Assembly: GCA_903906365.1 (NCBI GenBank)
Contig: CAIVKC010000006.1
Span: 1-59,402 of the forward strand
DNA from: an uncultured Bacteroidota bacterium
Lineage (GTDB): Bacteria; Bacteroidota; Bacteroidia; Chitinophagales; Chitinophagaceae
DNA length: 59,402 bases
Reading direction: 5' to 3'
Both the position numbers and the translations under genes were made by a program. This document shows, piece by piece, positions 8,665-17,639 of this stretch; the first letter of the stretch is position 1, and the number at the start of each line of letters is the position of its first letter. The notes beneath the pieces are model-generated. The model did not search any database and had not been told where the DNA came from. It was given only the letters and a program-made list of their open reading frames with translations.

Positions 8665-10188
8665 ATGAAAAAATACCTGGTATCCTGCCTATTGTTTTTA
8701 ATCCTCACGTCCTGGCTGCAGGGGCAATCACTAAAGGCCAGAATCAAGATCGACCTGGAAAGGCAAGTGGGAGATATCGACCCGCTTATCTATGGAAATT
8801 TCACCGAACACCTCGGGCGTTGTATCTATGGGGGGATATATGATCCCAATTCCCCGGTTGCCAACCAGGACGGGTTTCGCAAGGATGTAGTGGAAGCCAC
8901 CAGGAACCTGGGGGTAACGCAGGTCCGCTGGCCAGGCGGCAATTTTGCCTCCGGCTACCACTGGACAGATGGCATTGGACCCCGCGAAGGCCGCCCGAAA
9001 AGAAAAGACCTGGCCTGGGGTGATACGGAGTCCAATTTGGTCGGAACCGATGAATTCATGCAATTTGCCCGTCAGGCACATGTGGAGCCCTATGTTTGTG
9101 TTAACCTGGGAACCGGGAGTTGGGATGAGGCAAGAAACTGGGTGGAATATTGTAATGCCAAAACAGGCCTTTATTATTCTGACCTGCGGGCCAAAAACGG
9201 GCATCCCGAGCCCTACCATGTTAAATACTGGGGGCTGGGCAATGAAATGGACGGCCCCTGGCAGATGGGACACCGTTCGGCTGAGGATTATAGCAAATTC
9301 GCACTGGAAGCGGCCAAACTGATGAAGTGGTCTGATGATTCCATTAAACTCGTTGCCTCTGGATCGAGTTTCTACAATGCCGGATGGATGGACTGGAATA
9401 AAACTGTACTCACCACCCTGCATGACCATATAGACTATCTTTCCCTGCATCATTATTCGGGGAATTATGATAAGGATCACTATAAATTCATGGCCATTAC
9501 CATCAGGGTCGAAGATATTATCCGGCTCACCGAAGGACTCATCAACGAGGTCAGGGACCTCTATAAGATGGAGAAGCCCATTTACATAGCATTTGATGAA
9601 TACAACGTATGGTACCGGGCCGAAAATGCCCAAAAGCTCGAAGAACACTATAATATGCAGGATGTGCTGGTCGTAGCCATGTACCTCAATACCTTCCTAC
9701 GCCATGCCAATGTGGTTAAAATGGCCAATATGGCGCAGTTGGTCAATGTAATTGCACCCATGATGGTTACCAATGGTAAACTTTGGCTGCAGACCATTTA
9801 TTATCCTCTGCAGCTTTTTGCCCTGCATTGCAAGGGTCATTCCCTGGAAACCTTTCTGGAATGCGACAAGTACGATGCCGGAGACTTTAAGCAGGTTCCT
9901 TACCTGGATGTATCTTCGGTATATAATGAACAAACTAAGGAGGTCTTCATCAATGTCGTTAACAGACACCTGGATAAATCCATCGAGACTTCCATTGCCA
10001 GCCAGTTTGGCAAATGGGCATCCCAGGCGACGGTTTATGAAGTCAATTCCCAAAACCTGACCGATGAAAATACAGCGGAAATGCAAAAGGTAAAGACAAA
10101 AGAAACGACCATTAACACCGGCAGCGAAGGGTTCACTTATAGTTTCCCGGCCCATTCTTTTACCATGATCAAGGTTAAACTCAAATAA
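8665..10188 (+). CDS. Secreted alpha-L-arabinofuranosidase, GH51
   Basis: 507 residues with a signal peptide (residues 1-21, ending LQGQ). The N-terminal part has the GH51 opening GNFTEHLGRCIYGGIYD and the RWPGGNFASGYHW motif. The acid/base is Glu194 in LGNEMDG and the nucleophile is Glu312 in AFDEYNVWYR, giving the standard retaining GH51 pair. A C-terminal beta-sandwich follows. The family releases terminal alpha-L-arabinofuranose from arabinan, arabinoxylan or glycoproteins. Here it sits between the hydroxyproline epimerase and a GH127 enzyme, which suggests it removes the alpha-linked arabinose that caps hydroxyproline arabinosides. That substrate is inferred; arabinan remains possible. 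Confidence 0.92.
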   Translation: MKKYLVSCLLFLILTSWLQGQSLKARIKIDLERQVGDIDPLIYGNFTEHLGRCIYGGIYDPNSPVANQDGFRKDVVEATRNLGVTQVRWPGGNFASGYHWTDGIGPREGRPKRKDLAWGDTESNLVGTDEFMQFARQAHVEPYVCVNLGTGSWDEARNWVEYCNAKTGLYYSDLRAKNGHPEPYHVKYWGLGNEMDGPWQMGHRSAEDYSKFALEAAKLMKWSDDSIKLVASGSSFYNAGWMDWNKTVLTTLHDHIDYLSLHHYSGNYDKDHYKFMAITIRVEDIIRLTEGLINEVRDLYKMEKPIYIAFDEYNVWYRAENAQKLEEHYNMQDVLVVAMYLNTFLRHANVVKMANMAQLVNVIAPMMVTNGKLWLQTIYYPLQLFALHCKGHSLETFLECDKYDAGDFKQVPYLDVSSVYNEQTKEVFINVVNRHLDKSIETSIASQFGKWASQATVYEVNSQNLTDENTAEMQKVKTKETTINTGSEGFTYSFPAHSFTMIKVKLK

Positions 10189-10353
10189 TTACTGGTTTGC
10201 TGCTGTCTCCCGGTCCCGGTAGGCCAGGGGCTTGCCAACAAATGCCGGGCGGGCATTGTGGTAAATGCTTACATTTAGAAACGAATTTCACCTGAGGCCC
10301 TATCCGGTACTCTAAACCCGGGTTTTCAAGGCCTTCAAAAAAAAAAGAGCAAT

Positions 10354-12315
10354 ATGAAAAAATGCGCGGGTGTTCTGATTTTATTTGCGCTCTGGGGCAG
10401 TGCCCGGGGACAGTCCTCCATGCTGAAACTGGAACCGGTAAGTTTTGCCCAGGTTAATATAACCGATGGTTTCTGGAAGCCCAAAATTGACAAGGTAGCC
10501 ACCAGGACACTGGCAGCCTGCATTTACCAGACCGAAACGGCCACCCCGCGCATACGCAATTTCGAAAAAGTGGCCCGCCACAAAGGCGAACAGCATGAAG
10601 GAATATTCTACGATGATTCTGACGTTTTCAAAGCGCTGGAGGCCATGTCCTATTCGTTGAAAACCCATCCCAACGCCGAGATGGAAAAAAAATGTGATGA
10701 ATGGATTGAAAAAATCCAGGCAGCCCAGTTACCCGACGGGTACTTAAATACGTATTTCACGCTTCGGGGACTTGACCAGCGCTGGACGGATATGAGCATG
10801 CATGAGGACTACAACGCCGGACATATGATCGAGGCTGCCGTGGCCTATTATGAGGCCATCGGCAAAAGAAAATTTCTGGATGTGGTGATCAGGTGGGCGG
10901 ATTATTTTGATTCCCTGTTCGGGCCGGGTAAAAGGGATTGGGTAACCGGTCACCAGGAACTGGAACTGGCACTCGTAAAACTTTTTAAAGTCACCCGAAA
11001 TGACAAATACCTTAAACTGGCCCACTGGTTGCTGGAGGAGCGCGGCCATAAACTGGCCAAAGGATATACCTGGACCGATTGGAAGGATACGGCCTATGCG
11101 CAGGACCTGGTACCTGTCAGGGATCAAAAAAAGATTACCGGACATGCCGTGCGGGCCATGTACATGTATACAGGGGCTGCCGACGTCGCTGCCCTTACCG
11201 GTGACATGGGCTATCTCAATGCCATGCGAACCGTGTGGGAAGATGTCGTTTACCGTAACATGTATATAACTGGCGGGATTGGATCGGCAGGCAGTAATGA
11301 GGGATTTTCCACCGATTATGATTTACCCAACGAGCAGGCCTATTGCGAAACCTGCGCTTCGGTGGGCATGGTATTCTGGAACCAGCGCATGAACGCCCTC
11401 ACGGGTAAGGCTGAATATATTGATGTGCTGGAAAGGAGCCTCTATAACGGGGCCCTGGACGGATTGTCACTGAGCGGGGACCACTTCTTTTACGGGAACC
11501 CGCTGGCTTCAACGGGTAAAAATGCCAGGAGGGAATGGTTTGGAACTGCCTGCTGCCCGGCAAACATTGCCCGGCTGGTGGCCTCTCTGGGAAATTATGT
11601 ATATGCAAAATCACCCAATGGAATCTGGATCAATTTATTTGTGGGCAGTAATACCACCCTTGTCCTGGACAAGACAACGGTGGCTGTGAATATGGAAACC
11701 AATTATCCCTGGGAGGGCAGGGTAGTGCTGCACCTGGACCCCTCTCAAAAAGCAGCTTTTGCTTTGCATATCAGGATACCGGGCTGGGCAGACGGGGTAG
11801 CCGTCCCGGGCAACCTCTACCAATTTGCCGATACGGTAAACAGCCTGCCGGTTTTGATGATCAACAATAAGGCGGTGAATTTTTCCCGTGAAAACGGCTA
11901 TGCTGTCGTACAAAGAACCTGGAAAAAAGGGGATAAAGTGGAATGGTTGCTTCCCATGGAAATAAGAAAGGTTGTGTCCAGGCAGGATGTCAAAGCCGAT
12001 AAAAACCGGATAGCCCTTCAGCGGGGACCGCTGGTATATTGTGTGGAAGGGGCTGATAACAGCGGAAAGGCCTGGAATATCCTGCTGCCGGATAACACCC
12101 TGCTTTCCACCATTCATGAAAACATATTGACCGAACCCGTTGTAAATATTACGGGGGAGGTACCCGTCACCGAAGTGAGTGAGGATGGGTTGTCGGTCAG
12201 GACTTCCAGGAAAAAAATCATCGCCATACCCTATTATACCTGGTGTAACCGGGGCAGTAACCAAATGCAGGTGTGGCTTCCCACCCGGATCGGGGATATA
12301 AAATTAAATTACTAA
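10354..12315 (+). CDS. Secreted beta-L-arabinofuranosidase, GH127 (DUF1680)
   Basis: 653 residues, typical for GH127, with a signal peptide (residues 1-20, ending ARGQ). The family uses a cysteine nucleophile in a zinc site. The full site is visible: Glu332 and Cys334 in YCETCAS, and Cys400 and Cys401 in GTACCPANI, equivalent to Glu338, Cys340, Cys417 and Cys418 of Bifidobacterium HypBA1. An (alpha/alpha)6 barrel followed by beta domains fits the sequence. HypBA1 removes beta-L-arabinofuranose from hydroxyproline, so its place in a hydroxyproline-catabolic cluster is highly suggestive. The upstream gap of 165 nt has no gene; it holds a 6-bp stem (AATGCC/GGCATT) and an A-rich run just before the start. 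Confidence 0.93.
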   Translation: MKKCAGVLILFALWGSARGQSSMLKLEPVSFAQVNITDGFWKPKIDKVATRTLAACIYQTETATPRIRNFEKVARHKGEQHEGIFYDDSDVFKALEAMSYSLKTHPNAEMEKKCDEWIEKIQAAQLPDGYLNTYFTLRGLDQRWTDMSMHEDYNAGHMIEAAVAYYEAIGKRKFLDVVIRWADYFDSLFGPGKRDWVTGHQELELALVKLFKVTRNDKYLKLAHWLLEERGHKLAKGYTWTDWKDTAYAQDLVPVRDQKKITGHAVRAMYMYTGAADVAALTGDMGYLNAMRTVWEDVVYRNMYITGGIGSAGSNEGFSTDYDLPNEQAYCETCASVGMVFWNQRMNALTGKAEYIDVLERSLYNGALDGLSLSGDHFFYGNPLASTGKNARREWFGTACCPANIARLVASLGNYVYAKSPNGIWINLFVGSNTTLVLDKTTVAVNMETNYPWEGRVVLHLDPSQKAAFALHIRIPGWADGVAVPGNLYQFADTVNSLPVLMINNKAVNFSRENGYAVVQRTWKKGDKVEWLLPMEIRKVVSRQDVKADKNRIALQRGPLVYCVEGADNSGKAWNILLPDNTLLSTIHENILTEPVVNITGEVPVTEVSEDGLSVRTSRKKIIAIPYYTWCNRGSNQMQVWLPTRIGDIKLNY

Positions 12316-12391
12316 TAAAATAAGGCTGCCCTGGCCCGGCATTAGACATTATTCCAACAGGGCAGGCAGCCGGACAAAAAATGGAATCAAC

Positions 12392-13642
12392 ATGGGAAAA
12401 CAGGTCACTATTGTAGGAGGCGGGGTCATAGGCCTCTGCTGTGCATATTACTTGAACAAAGGGGGCCACGAGGTCACCGTAATAGAAAAGGGCGATATCA
12501 CAAACGGTACTTCTTTCGGGAATGCCGGGTATGTTTCACCGAGCCATTTTATTCCCCTGGCCTCACCGGGCATCGTGGCAAAAGGCCTTCGCTGGATGCT
12601 CAGTTCCTCCAGCCCTTTTTACATCAAACCCAGGATGAATATTGATTTAATCAGGTGGGGGATGGCTTTTTACCGGAGCGCCAATGAAAAAACGATGGAA
12701 AAACACATCCCGCCCCTGAATGATATACTTCATCTCAGCCGATCCCTGATGACGGATATGAAATCGGAACTGGGAAATCAGTTCCGAATGGCAGAAGTGG
12801 GTTGTTTCATGCTATATAAGAGTACAGCCACCGAAAAGCATGAACTGGAACTGGCCGCCCAGGCCGCCAGGCTGGGCATTGAAACAAAAGTCCTTACCGG
12901 GGCGCAGGTGCAGGATATGGAACCGGAAGTGGAAGTGACCGTACGGGGTGGTGTTTTGTACCCGATAGACTGTCACTTACATCCCGGGGATTTCATGAAG
13001 ACCCTGAAATCCCACCTGCAGGCCGGTGGCGTCAAACTCATGCTTCAAACCACGGTTACCGGTTTTGAAAAAAACGGGAACAGGGTCCAGGGGGTTATTA
13101 CAGACCAGGGAAAAGTTGCCTGTGATGAACTGGTCATTGCCTCCGGTTCCTGGATTCCCCAGGTGGCTGACCAGTTGGGAATTCACCTGCTGCTGCAGGC
13201 GGGCAAAGGATACAGTATCACCTATACCGATGTGGAAAAAAATCTCCATCATCCAGCCATTTTGGTGGATGACCGGACCGCGATGACCCCGATGGGTAAG
13301 GATCTGCGGATGGGAGGAACCATGGAAATCAGCGGGATTAATGATCATATCCTGATAAAGCGGGTACAGTCCATATTCCGGGCAGCCAAAAATTATTACC
13401 CCAATTTGCCAGTCAGCTTTCCGGAGACGGACAGGATATGGAGCGGCCTTCGACCTTTGAGTCCGGACGGACTGCCCTATATAGGCAGGCACAGTAAATA
13501 TACCAACGTAACCATTTCCGGCGGACATGCCATGCTGGGAATTTCCCTGGCTGCCGGGTCCGGCAAACTGGTGGAAGAAATCCTATCCGGCAAAAAAACC
13601 AGTATGGATATGGAGGCTTTTGGAGTAGAGCGGTTTGGTTAA
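12392..13642 (+). CDS. FAD-dependent D-amino acid dehydrogenase, probable cis-4-hydroxy-D-proline dehydrogenase
   Basis: 416 residues of the DAO superfamily. The N-terminus has the FAD-binding beta-alpha-beta motif VGGGVIGLCCAYYL with a following acidic VIEKGD, and the C-terminus has a second FAD segment (WSGLRPLSPDGLPYIG and SGGHAMLGISLA). The family resembles DadA-type D-amino acid dehydrogenases. In this cluster the expected reaction is oxidation of cis-4-hydroxy-D-proline to 1-pyrroline-4-hydroxy-2-carboxylate, feeding the deaminase at 3101. It lies 76 nt after the GH127 gene and is the last gene of the run. No signal peptide is evident; association with the inner face of the membrane is usual. 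A glycine or D-alanine substrate cannot be excluded by sequence alone. Confidence 0.85.
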   Translation: MGKQVTIVGGGVIGLCCAYYLNKGGHEVTVIEKGDITNGTSFGNAGYVSPSHFIPLASPGIVAKGLRWMLSSSSPFYIKPRMNIDLIRWGMAFYRSANEKTMEKHIPPLNDILHLSRSLMTDMKSELGNQFRMAEVGCFMLYKSTATEKHELELAAQAARLGIETKVLTGAQVQDMEPEVEVTVRGGVLYPIDCHLHPGDFMKTLKSHLQAGGVKLMLQTTVTGFEKNGNRVQGVITDQGKVACDELVIASGSWIPQVADQLGIHLLLQAGKGYSITYTDVEKNLHHPAILVDDRTAMTPMGKDLRMGGTMEISGINDHILIKRVQSIFRAAKNYYPNLPVSFPETDRIWSGLRPLSPDGLPYIGRHSKYTNVTISGGHAMLGISLAAGSGKLVEEILSGKKTSMDMEAFGVERFG

Positions 13643-13679
13643 TTTTACAGACGGTCCCATTTAGTAGGGCCAGACTTCC

Positions 13680-13687
13680 TATTTTTG
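13680..13687 (+). promoter_or_regulatory. Putative -7 promoter element of bshC
   Basis: TATTTTTG matches TAnnTTTG and lies only 8 nt before the bshC ATG. The transcript would be nearly leaderless. Confidence 0.45.
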
Positions 13688-13695
13688 CCTTTTCT

Positions 13696-15303
13696 ATGAA
13701 TTGTACTGCCACCCGTTTATCATTTTCGGAGACCGGATATTTTTCCAGGATCATTACGGATTATCTCCGCCGCGCGGAGGCCCTGGAGCCATTTTATGGA
13801 CATCCGGCCTCCCTGAAGGGGATAGTGGAGGCCATAAAGGATCGGGAGCGGTTCAACACACCCCGGGAACTGCTGGTCCGGGAAATCAGCCAACAGTACC
13901 AATCGGTGGAAACCAGCCCCCTTGTCAGGGAAAATATCGAAAAACTGGCTTCCCCAGTTACCTTCACCATCACAACGGCCCATCAGCCGGCTATTTTTAC
14001 GGGGACGCTCTATTTTGTTTATAAGATACTCCATGTGATCCGGCTCTCCCGGTTTCTGGGTAAATCCCTTCCCCAATACCAGTTTGTACCCGTATTCTAT
14101 ATGGGCAGTGAGGATGCAGACCTGGACGAACTGGGCCATATATACCTGGAACAGGAAAAACTGGCATGGGATACCCTCCAGCGGGGGGCGGTGGGAAGGA
14201 TGAAAACAACCGGTCTGGAAAAAATCCTGGACCGAATCGCCGGCCAGTATGGCAACCTGCCCCATGGAGCGGAACTGGTTGCACTGCTTAAGGAGGCCTA
14301 CCTGGGCAGTGAGGATATCCAGACTGCCACTTTTGCCCTGATCAACCGCCTGTTTGCCAATCATGGACTGGTTGTTATCATACCCGACAAGGCGGGCTTT
14401 AAAAAGGAAATGTTACCGGTTTTCCAGGATGACCTTTTTAATGGAAAGCCATCCGCCATCGTCGGCCATACCATATCACAGCTATCGCAGCATTATAAGG
14501 TCCAGGCTGCTCCCAGGGAAATTAATTTGTTTTACCTCAAAGACGATCTCCGCGGCAGGATTGAACGTTCCGGTGACCGTTATGTCGTGCATGATTCCCG
14601 GATTTCATTTTCAGGGCAGGAAATCTCAGCGGAATTGCAGGAGCATCCCGAACGTTTTAGCCCCAATGTGATTTTAAGGGGACTCTTGCAGGAAACCATC
14701 CTGCCCAATATTGCTTTTGTGGGCGGAGGGGGTGAAACGGCTTACTGGCTCGAACTAAGGGCATTATTTGAACATTACCAGGTACCTTTTCCGGTGCTGG
14801 TCCTGCGCAATTCTTTTTTGATTGTGGAGGATAAATGGAAAAGGAAAATGGACATGGCCGGTCTGGGCATCCGGGATATCTTCCGAAAGGAGGAAGACCT
14901 GGTCAACCAGATCGTACGCCAGGAATCCCGTGAACAACTCAGCCTGACTAAGGAGCGAAAGGAACTGGAATCCTTTTACTTAAAACTCAAAGAACTGGCC
15001 CGGCCCGTCGACCAGACCCTGGTAGGGCACGTGAATGCCCTGGAGACCCGGGCCATAAAGACCCTGGAAGAACTGGAAAAAAAATTATTCAGGGCTGAAA
15101 AGCGCAAGTACTCCGACAGGAGAGGCCAGATACACCAGCTAAAAACTGCCCTGTTTCCCTTGAACGGATTGCAGGAACGTATCGATAATTTCATCCCCTA
15201 TTTTGCCAAATACGGACCCCGGTTTCTGGAAATGATCCTGGCCCATTCGCTGGCCCTGGAACAGGAATTCGTGGTGCTCAGCGACATACAGCCCGTCAAC
15301 TGA
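13696..15303 (+). CDS. bshC: Putative cysteine ligase BshC (bacillithiol synthesis)
   Basis: 535 residues, normal for BshC, which adds cysteine to glucosaminyl-malate in the last step of bacillithiol synthesis. Visible family marks are the N-terminal SFSETGYFS, the TTAHQPAIFTGTLYF motif near residues 94-108 (nucleotide-binding region), VPVFYMGSEDADLDE, and the long C-terminal coiled-coil helices around residues 415-480. The start is set by the conserved N-terminus and the -7 element 8 nt upstream. bshA and bshB are not nearby, but a YfiT/BstA-type protein at 26077 suggests that bacillithiol is used. A 6-bp hairpin with a T run follows the gene. Confidence 0.92.
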   Translation: MNCTATRLSFSETGYFSRIITDYLRRAEALEPFYGHPASLKGIVEAIKDRERFNTPRELLVREISQQYQSVETSPLVRENIEKLASPVTFTITTAHQPAIFTGTLYFVYKILHVIRLSRFLGKSLPQYQFVPVFYMGSEDADLDELGHIYLEQEKLAWDTLQRGAVGRMKTTGLEKILDRIAGQYGNLPHGAELVALLKEAYLGSEDIQTATFALINRLFANHGLVVIIPDKAGFKKEMLPVFQDDLFNGKPSAIVGHTISQLSQHYKVQAAPREINLFYLKDDLRGRIERSGDRYVVHDSRISFSGQEISAELQEHPERFSPNVILRGLLQETILPNIAFVGGGGETAYWLELRALFEHYQVPFPVLVLRNSFLIVEDKWKRKMDMAGLGIRDIFRKEEDLVNQIVRQESREQLSLTKERKELESFYLKLKELARPVDQTLVGHVNALETRAIKTLEELEKKLFRAEKRKYSDRRGQIHQLKTALFPLNGLQERIDNFIPYFAKYGPRFLEMILAHSLALEQEFVVLSDIQPVN

Positions 15304-15320
15304 CCACCGAAGGGCACAAC

Positions 15321-15350
15321 CCGGCTTGGATTGCCGGAGCCGGATTTTTC
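15321..15350 (+). terminator. Putative terminator after bshC
   Basis: CCGGCT at 15321 pairs with AGCCGG ending at 15343 around an 11-nt loop, followed by ATTTTTC. It sits in the 47-nt gap between the convergent bshC and esterase genes. Confidence 0.45.
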
Positions 15351-16241
15351 CTACTGGTGAAAACTTTCCCCTATAAAACGCAGGGCGTCGGTGATACCGC
15401 TCCGCCAGTAAGTCCAGGAATGAGACCCGTCCCTGACGCGGAATTCATGGGGTACTTTTTTTTCGGTCAGCAGCAGATGAAGCATGCAATTGCCCCTTGT
15501 CAGGAAATCATCATCCCCGCAGTCGATCCAGTAGCGCACTTCACTGAGTTGCTCATAAGTCTTATTTTCCACCAGTTTCAAAACAGAATTGCTGTACCAG
15601 AAGGTATTGAGCCGGTCCCTGCCCTTTAAATTATGACCGTAGAGCTGTGCGTAGGTGCCTTCCCAGTTCCCCGCAGTCTTGGCAAGCATTTCATCATCGG
15701 TATATACCGCTGCGCTCAGGGGGGCCGCTGCAGCAAATAACTGCGGGTATTTCAGGGAATATATCAGGGTGCCATAGCCTCCCATGGAAAGTCCGGCAAT
15801 ACCGCGATACCTTTTCTGGGACCGGATTCTGTATGTCTTTTCAATGGCCGGCATGAATTCCCTGATAAAGAAGTCTTCGTATTTTTCCTTGCCGTCAAAG
15901 GAGTTGATGTACCAGCTGGAATCCGCATTGGGCATTACGATGATCATGGGGGGAATGGTCCCCTCGGCAATGGCTTTGTCTGCATAGCGGTTGATCTCAC
16001 CAAACTGCAGCCAGCCCGTATGGTCATCGGTGTAACCATGTAACAGATAGACAACCGGATAATTCCTGTCGGAGCTAGCATAATCGGGAGGAAGGTAAAT
16101 GGCGTATTTCACACTCCGGCCCAGCACGAAGCTTGGTATACTCAGTTCCTCATTGACTTTTCCCGTTGGCTGGCTAAAGCTCACTGAACCCGGCAGAAGC
16201 AGGGACATTATCAAAACTATTTTCCCCCAATGGATGACCAT
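15351..16241 (-). CDS. Secreted alpha/beta-hydrolase esterase (CE1/esterase D-like)
   Basis: 296 residues with a signal peptide (about residues 1-24, ending VSFSQ). The domain is a putative esterase fold: YPVVYLLHGYTDD gives the oxyanion region, and GIAGLSMGGYG carries the nucleophile serine. The C-terminal EFRVRDGSHSWTYW places the catalytic histidine. Relatives include feruloyl and acetyl esterases of family CE1 and S-formylglutathione hydrolases; the signal peptide favours a polysaccharide or glycoconjugate substrate. It lies just beyond the arabinose/hydroxyproline cluster but is convergent to bshC, so co-regulation is not shown. About 720 nt without a clear gene lie upstream of its start. 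Confidence 0.85.
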   Translation of the reverse strand: MVIHWGKIVLIMSLLLPGSVSFSQPTGKVNEELSIPSFVLGRSVKYAIYLPPDYASSDRNYPVVYLLHGYTDDHTGWLQFGEINRYADKAIAEGTIPPMIIVMPNADSSWYINSFDGKEKYEDFFIREFMPAIEKTYRIRSQKRYRGIAGLSMGGYGTLIYSLKYPQLFAAAAPLSAAVYTDDEMLAKTAGNWEGTYAQLYGHNLKGRDRLNTFWYSNSVLKLVENKTYEQLSEVRYWIDCGDDDFLTRGNCMLHLLLTEKKVPHEFRVRDGSHSWTYWRSGITDALRFIGESFHQ

Positions 16242-16961
16242 AACTGTTTTAGTTTTAAAAGTAAATGTAAGAAGCGATTCAATGGATCATCCAAAATTCA
16301 AAAAAAAAGGGAATATCCCACCGGATCCATCCGGGCCCCCAAGGGGTTTATTTATTTAAATACCGGTGATTTTTTTAACTTTCAAGCAATTATTTTCGGT
16401 TACAGGCGTTATAAGACTCCCACCTGTCCGCTCCCCCTGAAATAAAGATTTTTGGCTTCCTCACTCATGGCAGGCATCGATTTTTATTGATAAAATATCC
16501 TAAATCAATGTCATATGAAACCACACGCTATACACCAAACCAGGGTCAATTGCCGGGTTGATAACCGGCCCTCCCAGCTAAAAGCTGCGGGATTATCCGT
16601 CTCCACCACTGGCCAGATCAAATTGGTCCCTCCCAGCGATGAAACCTGTTCCAAGTTAAATGCCATGGCAAGGCAATATCCTTTTTGTATCTACTATCGG
16701 GAAAAGAGCTTTGATCCGCTCTGACAACAAAATTCGGAGATGGTTACCGGCCCCATAGGCCTGGCTTCCCTTGATAGGCGGTGTTCCCCCTCTCTCTCGG
16801 GGTTCCAGCTGTCAAACCCTGCATTTTTTTAGCCCTTTACAGACTAATAGTAGGTCTTTAATGAATACAGCATGCGATGGTAGAGCGTGTCAGCCCGGCA
16901 CTCCTGTATCCCCCTTTGAAGGAAGCAAATGGAATCTGTTGGAATGGAAGCCCTGATCCTA
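16242..16961. other. 720-nt region without a convincing gene
   Basis: This lies between the esterase start and the end of purE, both on the minus strand. It must contain the esterase promoter. The part from 16360 to 16510 is A+T rich. A CCCC/GGGG stem around 16786-16802 is too short to interpret. No tRNA-like or riboswitch-like fold was seen. Short open frames exist, but none has recognisable content; one is listed separately. Confidence 0.5.
16515..16724 (+). CDS. Possible small hypothetical protein (doubtful)
   Basis: A 69-codon ATG-initiated frame in the long non-coding stretch. The product has no signal peptide, membrane segment or familiar motif, and contains a cluster of polar residues followed by an aromatic patch (FCIYY). 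Codon use is not obviously unlike that of neighbours. There is no clear promoter or ribosome binding site. I list it only because it is the best frame in the region; it may well be chance. Confidence 0.15.
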   Translation: MKPHAIHQTRVNCRVDNRPSQLKAAGLSVSTTGQIKLVPPSDETCSKLNAMARQYPFCIYYREKSFDPL

Positions 16962-17528
16962 TCAGGGGGTCTTGGTATCAAAATGGTTATGGTATCCGGA
17001 AGCCTGCAGTTTAGCTGCTTTTAAGAGCACTTCATTTTCCAGGTTTTTTTTGAAGGCTTCTACTTTTTCTCCGATGATTTGATCAAAAGCCCCGATGATA
17101 CTGGCGGCCAGAATGCCTGCATTTTTGGCTCCATCCAGGGCGACCGTAGCTACCGGGATGCCATTGGGCATTTGAAGAATGGATAGAATGGAATCCCATC
17201 CGTCCAGGGAATTGGAGGAATGGACCGGTACGCCGATGACGGGCAGGGAGGTTACGGCGGCAACCATACCCGGCAGGTGGGCGGCGCCGCCTGCTCCTGC
17301 AATAATGACCTTCAGTCCCCGGGCGCGTGCACCGGAAGCATAGGTGATCATCCGCTGGGGGGTTCTGTGCGCCGAAACAACGGTGAGTTCATAGGGTATC
17401 CCAAAGGTTTGCAGGATATCGGCAGCTGCCTTCATGACAGGCAAATCAGAATCACTACCCATAATGATACCTACCCAGGGTAAGGGTTCCTTGGCTTCTA
17501 TATGACTGGTATTGGACATAGTCGGCAT
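16962..17528 (-). CDS. purE: N5-carboxyaminoimidazole ribonucleotide mutase PurE
   Basis: 188 residues. PurE moves the carboxyl group of N5-CAIR to C4 to make CAIR in purine synthesis. The family signature [10 protein letters not shown] lies near the N-terminus, followed by VVSAHRTP with the catalytic histidine and the [11 protein letters not shown] loop. Length and motifs fit class I (bacterial) PurE, which works with PurK. The N-terminus has about 17 extra residues before the core, so a start at the internal methionine three codons in is possible. purK lies 111 nt upstream on the same strand, giving a purKE order. Confidence 0.95.
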   Translation of the reverse strand: MPTMSNTSHIEAKEPLPWVGIIMGSDSDLPVMKAAADILQTFGIPYELTVVSAHRTPQRMITYASGARARGLKVIIAGAGGAAHLPGMVAAVTSLPVIGVPVHSSNSLDGWDSILSILQMPNGIPVATVALDGAKNAGILAASIIGAFDQIIGEKVEAFKKNLENEVLLKAAKLQASGYHNHFDTKTP

Positions 17529-17639
17529 GAATTTAATTCATTAAGGTGACCCGCACCTCCCTGCATCCTGGCAGGTTGGTTAGGCCATAAGGGTCTTCAC
17601 AGGTAAATGTAAGGAATTGGCAGGGCAGTTGAAAAAAGG

